Positions 1 to 6,497 of a DNA stretch of 12,826 nucleotides are shown here, piece by piece; position 1 is the stretch's first letter, and the number at the start of each line of letters is the position of its first letter. The translations under genes were made by a program, and so were the position numbers. The DNA is from JBGRQA01 sp041725895. GTDB taxonomy: Bacteria; Bacteroidota; Bacteroidia; Bacteroidales; Marinifilaceae. The notes under the pieces are model-generated. The model worked only from the letters and a program-made list of their open reading frames with translations. It did no database searches and was not told the origin of the DNA. The stretch is from contig JBGRQA010000058.1 of assembly GCA_041725895.1 (NCBI GenBank), positions 1 through 12,826 of the forward strand, in the 5' to 3' direction.

Positions 1-475
1 TCTGCGTTTATCAGGGTAATTTGCGGTGAGTTATTTTTCTCCGCGTCCTTTGCGTTTTTATCTATCTGTTTTTCCTCAGTGTGACTTCATGTCCTTTGTG
101 GTTATATAATCTGTGTTTATTCGTATAATCAGCGGTGAATTGTTTTTCTCCGCGTCCTTTGCCTTTTTATCTGTCTGTCTTTCCTCTGTGCGACTTCATG
201 TCCTTTGTGGTTATATAATCTGTGTTTATTCGTATAATCAGCGGTGAATTGTTTTTCTCCGCGTCCTTTGCCTTTTTATCTGTCTGTTTTTCCTCTGTGT
301 GACTTCGTGTCCTTTGTGGTTATATAATCTGTGTTTATCCGTATAAACTGCGGTGAGTTATTTTTTTCTCGTCCTTTGCCTTTTTATCTGTCTGTTTTTC
401 CTCTGTGTGACTTCGTGTCCTTTGTGGTTAAATAATCTGTGTTTATCCGAGTAATCTGCGATGAATTATTTTTCT
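1..475. repeat. Tandem array of a 109-bp intergenic repeat, about 4.4 copies
   Basis: Units begin at 1, 110, 219, 328 and 436, each with TCTGYGTTTAT, giving periods of 109, 109, 109 and 108 bp; the last copy is partial. Each unit contains CTTTGTGGTTAWATAA, TCCTCTGTGTGACTTCGTG and a TGCGGTGAATT-like segment. On the minus strand the core reads ACCACAAAGGACACGAAG, a kind of repeat often seen between genes in Bacteroidota and other environmental bacteria. No convincing ORF lies in it. The array runs off the left edge, so its true copy number is unknown. Related copies occur at 1671-1738 and 7692-8076. Confidence 0.9.
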
Positions 476-808
476 TTGTACCTTTTGGGCGTAATTTTTA
501 CCAAATTTATTTAAACTCTCACAGATTGCCTCCAATTTCAAACCAATCACCCAAGTCTACAAGCCATTCAGTCAGCAGAACTTATACTCGGAATTAAGGG
601 GTGATAAGCCCCTGATAATTTCATAGAAGTTCTTGTCTTGCCCAGTGGACAAGTAAAACTTGACCTCATAGCCTTTTTTTTGCATCCTTTGTTCTGCTTT
701 TTAGAAACACAAGGAGTATTATCAAAAATCCAAATTGAAGACTTTATTTTCCTGCAACTTTTTTCTTTCTGTTTCATTTTCATGTTTTTTCCTTTTTATT
801 AAAAATGT
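476..808 (-). other. Gap with a doubtful 71-codon ORF, possibly a decayed small gene
   Basis: The only ORF starts at 783 on the minus strand (AAGGA lies just upstream of its ATG, 26 nt after the Mut7-C stop) and runs to 568. Its first half (SSIWIFDNTPCVSKKQNKG) reads like a protein, but after an A8 run (minus strand, around 671-678) the reading becomes implausible. One extra A would shift it into GYEVKFYLSTGQDKNFYEII, which also reads well and stops near 574. Further down, a third frame gives LTEWLVDLGDWFEIGGNL. This could be a small gene decayed by frameshifts or simply noncoding DNA. I recognise no family, and nothing else is visible in the gap. Confidence 0.2.
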
Positions 809-1585
809 TCAGATCAATTTTCGAATATACTCTTCCATGCGTTTAAAATGGGATCCTTTCCAAAACACCTTATCGCACAGTTTGCAATAGTAAAATTCAT
901 TGAAAAATTTATAAGTGTCCTGGTCTACTTTATTCCGGATTGCCTCTTGGTCTGCTTTTTCAAGTGGTGTATTGCAAGTCATGCAGCGGGTAAAGGATTT
1001 GAATTGGCTATACAGGTCAAATTTTTTGACCACTTCCCTTAGTTGTTCATTCTTTTCGGTGGATCTTACGAAATAACCATGGCTTACTTTTTTCGATTTC
1101 AGTAACAGTTTGTCGCGGGTAAGAATAATCCGTTTCTCCTTTTGGGCAACCTCGATAATTTCATCATCCTCTATGTCTGGTCTGTAAAGGGTGTCGAAGC
1201 CAAGCATTCTAAGGTACTTTGCCAGTTTTCCCAAATGGGCATCCAAAACAAAGAGGGTAGAACGCAATGCGGTTTTTCGCACTTTTGTTGTGGCCGAAAC
1301 ATCCAGGCTTTCAAAAACCGGGTAAACAGAGATGTAATCGCCTTCGTTGAGTTTGTGATCCAAGTCTACTGATGTTTCATTGACCAGTACCATATCTACT
1401 TCTGATAGAGGGATGCCCAGAGATTCAAGGGTTTCGCAAACGGTAATGGGTGTTTTGAAAGCTTGAACAAAGGCCTTTTGCTTCCGCTTGCGAGGCAGAA
1501 AATCATTCAGCTCAGCATAAAAACGAAAGGTGAATTCCTTTTTGATGCCTTCTTCACGAGCCTGCCCTCTTTTTGAAAGTTTCAC
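809..1585 (-). CDS. Mut7-C RNase domain protein with N-terminal ubiquitin-like domain and zinc ribbon
   Basis: A 258-residue protein of the Mut7-C family (PIN-like ribonuclease fold, formerly DUF82) with an N-terminal Mut7-C ubiquitin-like domain, an established prokaryotic architecture. Residues about 17-90 (FRFYAELNDFLP to ISVYPVFE) form the beta-grasp region. The PIN-like core starts at FVLDAHLGKLAKYLRMLGF with acidic D115, continues with D137, D140 and D141 (RPDIEDDEII) and has D158 in ILTRD, the expected metal-binding acids. A zinc ribbon is formed by C201/C204 and C234/C237. The family is predicted to cleave RNA, but substrate and role are unknown in bacteria. The start is GTG at 1585: an in-frame TAA lies three codons upstream and the first internal ATG (M65) would remove most of the ubiquitin-like domain. 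It appears monocistronic and is cytoplasmic, with no signal peptide. Confidence 0.9.
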   Translation of the reverse strand: MKLSKRGQAREEGIKKEFTFRFYAELNDFLPRKRKQKAFVQAFKTPITVCETLESLGIPLSEVDMVLVNETSVDLDHKLNEGDYISVYPVFESLDVSATTKVRKTALRSTLFVLDAHLGKLAKYLRMLGFDTLYRPDIEDDEIIEVAQKEKRIILTRDKLLLKSKKVSHGYFVRSTEKNEQLREVVKKFDLYSQFKSFTRCMTCNTPLEKADQEAIRNKVDQDTYKFFNEFYYCKLCDKVFWKGSHFKRMEEYIRKLI

Positions 1586-1670
1586 CAGGTTTTAGGGTTT
1601 TGTTTATTCCTCAATTTAAGGCTTTTTTGCCATAACTTACCTGTCTTTTTATGGCTTTCTTTTTGATTGA

Positions 1671-1738
1671 ATAATTTGCGTTTATCTGAGTAATCTGCGG
1701 TGAATTAATTTCCTCTGTGACCCCTGTGGTTATTTTTT
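1671..1738. repeat. Single shortened copy of the intergenic repeat
   Basis: The stretch contains TTTGCGTTTATCTGAGTAA, CTGCGGTGAATTAATTTCC and CTCTGTGACCCCTGTGGTTA, matching the array at 1-475, but with the middle of the 109-bp unit deleted. It lies about 85 bp upstream of the Mut7-C start (minus strand) and is followed directly by module A. Confidence 0.75.
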
Positions 1739-1752
1739 TAGCAAATTCCAAC

Positions 1753-1926
1753 ATGTCAAAGAACCATTCTCCATTTGGGGAGAATAAAAATGTTACAACA
1801 AATCAAAACGAATATCAAGCTAAGCACTATAACAAAAGTTTAGAACTCAGAATTCATAAGGTGTTCAATAGCAATGGTTATAAAGAAGCAATTTAATTTG
1901 ACATTTGCTTCTTTATTTTGTAAATT
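1753..1926 (+). repeat. Noncoding module A, homologous to module B at 8111-8288
   Basis: Four anchors match module B in order and spacing: ATGTCAAAGAA (1753), AATTCATAAG (1851), TTGACATTTG (1898) and TTTTGTAAATT (1916). Offsets from the first anchor are 98, 145 and 163 here, against 101, 149 and 167 in B. Between the anchors a CCATT-GG-GAA-TAAAAA-TTAC pattern is also shared. The segment from 1766 to 1785 is a hairpin (ATTCTCC, 6-nt loop, GGAGAAT). No ORF is preserved in both copies. It could be a small mobile-element remnant, a promoter/leader segment or an RNA. Orientation is given as written; the functional strand is unknown. Confidence 0.65.
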
Positions 1927-1933
1927 AGTTTTG
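1904..1933 (+). promoter_or_regulatory. Possible Bacteroidota-type promoter
   Basis: TTTG at 1904-1907 and TAGTTTTG at 1926-1933, separated by 18 bp, fit the -33 TTTG / -7 TAnnTTTG pattern described for Bacteroidota. If used, it would give a leader of roughly 380 nt before yjjI, containing the inverted repeat at 1952-2013. The -33 part lies inside a conserved anchor of module A; the -7 part is not conserved in module B. Chance matches are common in A+T-rich DNA. Confidence 0.25.
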
Positions 1934-1951
1934 CTAATGCATTTATGCCAT

Positions 1952-2013
1952 AAGAGGGTGATGATAATAATTTTTGATATTTAATTTAAGTGTTTAGTAT
2001 CTGTCACCCTCTT
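1952..2013. other. Perfect 10-bp inverted repeat with a 42-nt loop
   Basis: AAGAGGGTGA (1952-1961) and TCACCCTCTT (2004-2013) are exact reverse complements. The loop is A+T-rich, while the arms are the most G+C-rich words nearby. The repeat may be an operator-like site, a leader structure for yjjI, or the footprint of an insertion. The rest of the 1586-2318 gap, about 300 bp from 2014 to 2318, shows no ORF; a lone TACTTTTG (2224-2231) resembles a -7 box without a matching -33. Confidence 0.5.
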
Positions 2014-2318
2014 TCTTTCATCCTTCCAGCCCTGTTGAATGCACTTGCTTTGGCAGTGAGATACCAATATTTTGAATGATAGATGTTTTTTGTTGTATTT
2101 TGGGAAGTATCTTAGGTTAATTTAGTCCTATCATTTAATGGAGTGCCCTTGCTTATTGGGGTGGGATATTTTTTCAGTTGCAAACGAATCATAAAATTCT
2201 TTCCCCAAAGCCATTCTTTTGTTTACTTTTGCGATTTCAATTAGTTTAGGATCTGAGAAAGTCTTATATTTCACTTATTGGATTTTCATCAGTTTGACAT
2301 AGAGAAATACGTAGGACA

Positions 2319-3860
2319 ATGGAAGAGATGAAGGCCCGTGTATTGGAGGTGATTACCGATGGTAGCCTGGATTACAAGCAAAAGAAGCATTATTTGGCGG
2401 CAATTGCCGAAAGCTCGCAGGAGTACCCTGAAATTGAGACGGAAGCCAAAGCTGCTCTTGATGACAAAATAATATGCGACCTGTTCGAAGGGCATGCTCC
2501 CTACCGACCCCGCTACATTCTTCCCGATTACCAGAAGGCATTAAGGAATGGTATCAAGTATCTGGAGTTGGAGCCGCCTGCTGATCTGGATGAAGCCATC
2601 AATTTCTTGTCCATTCTCTACCAGCATGTTCCTTCCATTACCGGCTACAGCGTTTATCTGGGCAATGTTGACCGCTTGTTGCTGGATTATGTGGGGGATT
2701 TAAGTGAGGAGCAGATCTATAAAAAAATCAAGCTGTTTTGGCGATTGATCGACCGTACTTTGCCTGATGCCTTTGTGCATGCCAATATTGGTCCCGAAGA
2801 TAATGTGATTGCCCGTACTATTTTGCGTGTGGAGCGAGAACTGAAGCAAGTAGTTCCCAACCTTACTCTCAAGTACGATGGGGATAGTACCAGCGATGCC
2901 TTGCTTCAGGATGCGGTGGAAACCGTTTATGAGGTAGCCAAACCCCATATTGCCAACCACGCAATGCAAGCCTCCGATTTCGACGGGGAGTACGGAGTTG
3001 TGAGCTGCTACAACTCCCTGAAGGTAGGTGGTGGATCGCATACGCTGATTCGGTTGAATTTGAAGAAGATTACCGATTTGCACCAGGGTGACCGGGAAAC
3101 ATTTCTGAAAACCACACTGGAAAAGTATTGCCGCATGACACTCGATGTAATTGAGGCCAGAACCCGCTACCTGGTTGAAAAGGTAAAGTACTACGAGAAC
3201 GACTTTCTGGCGGAGGAGGAATTGATTTCTCTGAAGAATTTCTCCGCCATGTTCGGCTTCTTCGGGTTGGCAGAATGTGTTAATACCATCCTTGAACGGG
3301 AGGGGGCCACTGCTCGTTACGGTATTGATGAGGAAGCAAATCAGCTGGGGCATTGCATTCTGGAACGAATGAAACACCTTGTTGATGAGCGGCACCTTCC
3401 CTACTGTGAAGGGAATGGGGGGAAGGCCTTCTTCCATGCCCAGTCAGGAATCGACATCGACCTGGAGGAAACTGCCGGTGCACGAATCCCAATGGGAGAG
3501 GAGCCCGATATCTATAAGCACATTATGGCCGTAGCCCCGCACCATCATCTGTTTAATGGTGGCATCAGTGATATTTTCCATTTCGATGAAACCGTACGTC
3601 GCAATCCTTTGGCGGTGATGGATATTGTAAAGGCTGCATTTAAAAAGGGGATGCGAATGTTCACCTTCAACCTGTCCGACAGTGAATTTATCCGAATTAC
3701 CGGTTACCTGGTGCGTCGCAGCGATTTGAAGGAATTCCGCGAAGAGGGTTCGAGATACGGTACTACACTCTTCGGCGCTAATTCTATGGACAATGCCAGT
3801 GTAGATCAGCGGCAGTCCAAGCGTGTAGGGTCAATGGAACAGCAAGCCTGTAAGTTGTAA
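2319..3860 (+). CDS. yjjI: YjjI family glycyl radical enzyme
   Basis: A 513-residue protein, close to the length of E. coli YjjI (about 515). It belongs to the glycyl radical enzyme superfamily, which uses a backbone Gly radical and an active-site Cys thiyl radical for difficult anaerobic chemistry; the YjjI substrate is not known to me. The C-terminal radical loop is RITGY at 459-463, making Gly462 the predicted radical site. The likely catalytic Cys is C230 in VVSCYNSL, followed by a glycine-rich segment (KVGGGSHT). Other family-like stretches are YRPRYILPDY (62-71) and APHHHLFNGG (406-415). It is followed after 63 bp by its activase on the same strand. The start is uncertain: the ATG at 2319 has AGGA only 2 nt before it, whereas the ATG at 2328 (M4) would place AGGA 11 nt upstream. 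A cytoplasmic enzyme, expected to be anaerobically expressed, although no FNR-like site is visible. Confidence 0.93.
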   Translation: MEEMKARVLEVITDGSLDYKQKKHYLAAIAESSQEYPEIETEAKAALDDKIICDLFEGHAPYRPRYILPDYQKALRNGIKYLELEPPADLDEAINFLSILYQHVPSITGYSVYLGNVDRLLLDYVGDLSEEQIYKKIKLFWRLIDRTLPDAFVHANIGPEDNVIARTILRVERELKQVVPNLTLKYDGDSTSDALLQDAVETVYEVAKPHIANHAMQASDFDGEYGVVSCYNSLKVGGGSHTLIRLNLKKITDLHQGDRETFLKTTLEKYCRMTLDVIEARTRYLVEKVKYYENDFLAEEELISLKNFSAMFGFFGLAECVNTILEREGATARYGIDEEANQLGHCILERMKHLVDERHLPYCEGNGGKAFFHAQSGIDIDLEETAGARIPMGEEPDIYKHIMAVAPHHHLFNGGISDIFHFDETVRRNPLAVMDIVKAAFKKGMRMFTFNLSDSEFIRITGYLVRRSDLKEFREEGSRYGTTLFGANSMDNASVDQRQSKRVGSMEQQACKL

Positions 3861-3873
3861 CTTTTTGTGAGGA

Positions 3874-3903
3874 ATTTCTTTCCTCGTATTGGAGGAAAGA
3901 AAT
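3874..3903 (+). other. Intercistronic hairpin between yjjI and yjjW
   Basis: ATTTCTTTCCTC (3874-3885) and GAGGAAAGAAAT (3892-3903) form a perfect 12-bp stem with a 6-nt loop (GTATTG). No U-run follows on the plus strand, so it is not a classic terminator. It starts 13 nt after the yjjI stop and ends 20 nt before the yjjW start. Such a stem can protect the upstream message from 3' exonucleases or lower downstream expression; either would suit an enzyme needed in large excess over its activase. The function is inferred. Confidence 0.75.
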
Positions 3904-3923
3904 AGCTATATATTGTAAATTGT

Positions 3924-4775
3924 ATGAGTGAGTTGAGGGCAAATATCAGTGGTATCATCAAATCAAGTGTCATCGACGGACCGGGGAACCGAATGGTTCT
4001 CTTTTTCCAGTCCTGCCAGTTGAATTGCATGTATTGCCACAACTCCCACACCATTGGTCTTTGCAACTTGTGTGGCCATTGTGTGGATATTTGCCCGACC
4101 CAAAGTCTTCGCATCGATCCGGAAAGGAAACGAATAGAGCACAACGCGAATACCTGTGTGAAATGTGATCGATGCATCCGGGAGTGTCCCCGGAGCAGCA
4201 GTCCCTTTTACAGGGAGTACAGCGTTGAGGAACTGCTTTCGGAGATTCTGGAGGTAAGAGATTTTATCTCCGGTCTTACTGTATCGGGTGGGGAGGTGAT
4301 GCTGCAGTCTCAATTCCTTCGGGTGTTGTTTGAAGGCATTCGTCAGCGTCCTGAGCTAAAGGATTTGTCTGTTTTAATAGATTCCAATGGCCGATTCGAA
4401 CCGAAGCAATGGGACGAAGTGCTAGATCTTGTAGATGGTTTCATGATTGATGTAAAAGCCATATCTTCTGAAGTTCATCAGCAAATCACCGGGAAGGACA
4501 ACCATAAAATATTGGAATCCATTGCCTATCTCAATTCCCTTGGAAAACTCGACGAAGTGCGAATGGTAGTTGTTCCCGGTTACAATGATACGAAGGATGA
4601 AATTGAAGGCTTTTCTCGTCTATTGCAATCTCTTTCTTCCGATGTACGTAAAGTACTCATCAAAATGAGAAAGCACGGCATCCGCCAGGAATATGCACAC
4701 CTCCAATCGCCAACCGATGTGGACATGCAGCGTATCTGGGCACAGATTGGCGATGCAGAAGTGAAGATTGTGTGA
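3924..4775 (+). CDS. yjjW: YjjW family glycyl radical enzyme activase (radical SAM)
   Basis: A 283-residue radical SAM activase that generates the glycyl radical on YjjI by abstracting hydrogen from its radical-loop glycine. The radical SAM cluster motif is C31-x3-C35-x2-C38 (SCQLNCMYCHN). It is followed by an inserted two-cluster ferredoxin domain with C47/C50/C53/C57 and C78/C81/C84/C88, each CxxCxxCxxxCP, as in most such activases. The SAM-binding GGE motif is at 122-124 (TVSGGEVMLQ), and a late VVVPGYND (215-222) lies in the partial TIM barrel. Length is close to E. coli YjjW (about 285). It is probably co-transcribed with yjjI. No Shine-Dalgarno is visible before the ATG at 3924, which is usual in Bacteroidota. 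Confidence 0.94.
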   Translation: MSELRANISGIIKSSVIDGPGNRMVLFFQSCQLNCMYCHNSHTIGLCNLCGHCVDICPTQSLRIDPERKRIEHNANTCVKCDRCIRECPRSSSPFYREYSVEELLSEILEVRDFISGLTVSGGEVMLQSQFLRVLFEGIRQRPELKDLSVLIDSNGRFEPKQWDEVLDLVDGFMIDVKAISSEVHQQITGKDNHKILESIAYLNSLGKLDEVRMVVVPGYNDTKDEIEGFSRLLQSLSSDVRKVLIKMRKHGIRQEYAHLQSPTDVDMQRIWAQIGDAEVKIV

Positions 4776-4800
4776 TTCTTAGACCTTATTTACTTTCTAC

Positions 4801-5100
4801 CTTTCGCATCCAAATTATTCTGTGGCAGTTCTGACCTTATTTGTTGTGATCTTCTGATGAAGATAAGGTAATAAGGTTAACTCAGTTTCTACTTTTCTGT
4901 TACTAAGGTTTGGGTTAAAAGATAAGGTTTTAATTGTTTTTATGATTTCCGTTTTTTGCAAAAGGAAGAGGGGTAAAATGGTTGGATTTAGATCCTTCAT
5001 TATATCGGTTTTATGAGTTGGTGTATTTCGTTTCCAACTTTATTTATAATTAAACCTTCGTAGCCCAATTATTCCATAGCAGTCCCGACCTTATTACCTT
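4801..5100. repeat. Structured gap after yjjW: 41-bp direct repeats and ACCTTATT inverted repeats
   Basis: Positions 4801-4841 and 5055-5095 are imperfect direct repeats (32 of 41 bases identical), both ending in GACCTTATT. AAGGTAATAAGGT (4865-4877) is the exact reverse complement of ACCTTATTACCTT (5088-5100). The first repeat can also fold locally: ACCTTATT (4834-4841) with AATAAGGT (4870-4877), enclosing a second perfect stem ATCTTC/GAAGAT (4849-4854/4859-4864), with T-rich sequence after it. The 365-bp gap between convergent yjjW and the slipin gene holds no convincing ORF. It may act as a terminator region or be the remnant of a small inverted-repeat element. Confidence 0.55.
4832..4879 (+). 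terminator. Possible stem-loop terminator of yjjIW
   Basis: TGACCTTATT pairs with AATAAGGTTA (one G-U), then after an internal loop ATCTTC pairs with GAAGAT around a TGAT loop. It sits 56 nt after the yjjW stop and is followed by T-rich but interrupted sequence, so termination is only plausible. Confidence 0.3.
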
Positions 5101-5140
5101 TCACTTTTTTTTTGTTGCAATGGCTGCTTGCAGCCTTCGA

Positions 5141-5881
5141 TCAATCCTCCTTTGGCTCTCGGGGTAGTACCTCCTCAGGGAAAGGGAAAAGAATGGTCGA
5201 ATTCTTCTCAGAGGCGATGTTGGCCAGGGTTTGGTAGAGCCTTAGCTTAATGGCTGAGGGAGATTTGTCGATGAGTTTACCGGCCGTCAACAGGTTTTCA
5301 GCCGCCTGTTCCTCAGCAAGGGCAAGAATGATCCGTGCTCTTCTGGATCGTTCCGCTTCGGCCTGATTCGCCATCATTCGTCTCATGTTTTCGGGCAATT
5401 GAATATCCTTGATCTTTACGTCAATAATCACAATTCCCCATTCCTGGGTTTCCTTTTCCACTATCGATTTGATGTTTTTCCCCATCTCTTCCCGTTTCGA
5501 TAGTATGGTATCCAGTTCCACCTTTCCGCAAACATCTCTTAGGGCAGCCTGGGCCAATTGCATGATGGCGAATTTGTATTCCTCCACCTCCAAAACAGCC
5601 TTTTCCGGGTCGTTGATCTTAAAAAATACCACCCCGTCGATGCTGCAGGGTACATTGTCCTCGGTCATCACCTCCTGGGAGTCGATGTTGATGGTAATCA
5701 CCCGGATGTCCACAATATTAATAGTTTCCACAATAGGGATGATCCATCTGAAACCAGGTTCAAGGATCTTGATATACTTTCCGAATCTGAATTTCAGTGC
5801 CCTTTTGTATTCAAAGATGATGCGGATTCCGCTGAACAGGAACAATGTGAAGATGACAAAAAGTGTGAGTAGAACATTCAT
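5141..5881 (-). CDS. Slipin / SPFH (band 7, stomatin-like) membrane protein
   Basis: A 246-residue stomatin-like protein. Residues 1-22 (NVLLTLFVIFTLFLFSGIRII) form one N-terminal membrane helix. The SPFH domain spans about 22-180, with typical family segments: KFRFGKYIKILEPGFRWIIP (30-49), KINDPEKAVLEVEEYKFAI (88-106), QLAQAALRDVCGKVELDTIL (108-127), EWGIVIIDVKIKDIQLPENM (147-166) and NQAEAERSRRARII (172-185). The C-terminal part is a helical coiled-coil region and a short tail. Slipins form large oligomers on the inner membrane; roles in membrane microdomains and protein quality control are proposed for the family. Most prokaryotic slipins sit next to an NfeD gene, but none is present on either side here. 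The gene is convergent with yjjW. The ATG at 5881 directly precedes the helix and has no Shine-Dalgarno. Confidence 0.92.
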   Translation of the reverse strand: MNVLLTLFVIFTLFLFSGIRIIFEYKRALKFRFGKYIKILEPGFRWIIPIVETINIVDIRVITINIDSQEVMTEDNVPCSIDGVVFFKINDPEKAVLEVEEYKFAIMQLAQAALRDVCGKVELDTILSKREEMGKNIKSIVEKETQEWGIVIIDVKIKDIQLPENMRRMMANQAEAERSRRARIILALAEEQAAENLLTAGKLIDKSPSAIKLRLYQTLANIASEKNSTILFPFPEEVLPREPKED

Positions 5882-6497
5882 GATATTTGTTTTAGATGTT
5901 AACCATTCCCGTAAAATCCAACCGGATGATTGTAAGAGTTAAATGTGTGATTTACCTCCATCAAATGAGGATGTTACTAAATTTACGAAATCTTGTAGTA
6001 GGGACCAATTATATCTCACCGAAATACCATGACTCCCGATTTGAATTGTTTGCTACAAAACTGTTAATGTCAAAGTGAGCCTGTGCCGAATTAAGAATGA
6101 AAGTAGTATTTAATTTTTCGGGAAATTCGGGTTGGTTGTTTTGGCTTATGGGTAAACCCTACGATAGTGAAATGGTTTTGTTTGGGTGCAGAATGATAAC
6201 AAGGGGAGGGATAGGGTCTACTTCTCAGATTTCTCCTATGAGAGGAGTTGAGCTTCTGTTAAGTAAGCACTTTTCTTAAAGGAGATGGTCTGAAACTCTT
6301 TAATTGTGATCTACTATATTTATATTTTGTTAACTCCGCTTCGATAATTGAAATTCAAGCCAAATCAATAAGGAGCGGAGATGAAAGCTTCCTATTTACA
6401 GTAAAATAGGATAAGTATCCTAATGCGTGGTGAGAATGTTATTTACACATCTAAATCGTAACCCTGTCAATCTTATAAACAATAATATAAGAATTGT
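5882..6497. other. 615-bp gap without a supported gene
   Basis: This lies between the divergent slipin and acyltransferase genes, so it should carry both promoters, but I find no exact TTTG/TAnnTTTG pair. Two short plus-strand ORFs (5896-6078 and 6097-6279, 60 codons each) show no recognisable domain. The second (SGWLFWLMGKPYDSEMV) reads slightly protein-like and could be a gene fragment. The shift to A+T-rich sequence begins near the right end. Confidence 0.4.

Noticed and set aside
1..475. A CRISPR array
   Set aside because: The repeated unit is about 109 bp and similar throughout, with no alternation of a short constant repeat and unique spacers, and no cas genes are present.
2700..3492. 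Minus-strand ORFs inside yjjI (2700-3437, 3280-3492)
   Set aside because: They are antisense to a gene with clear family motifs and have no domain features.
3806..4313. Minus-strand ORFs opposite yjjW (3806-4177, 3963-4313)
   Set aside because: They are antisense to the radical SAM activase, whose cysteine motifs are intact; the ORFs carry no recognisable features.
5122..5135. GGCTG-CTTG-CAGCC hairpin just past the slipin stop as a terminator
   Set aside because: Only 5 bp, and the nearby T-run lies on the wrong side for the minus-strand transcript, where it reads as A.
5409..5942. A 177-codon plus-strand ORF opposite the slipin gene
   Set aside because: The minus-strand frame is a clear SPFH protein; the plus-strand frame is serine/threonine-rich shadow sequence.
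5896..6279. Two 60-codon ORFs in the slipin-acyltransferase gap
   Set aside because: No recognisable motif, no upstream signals and no supported start; too weak to call genes.
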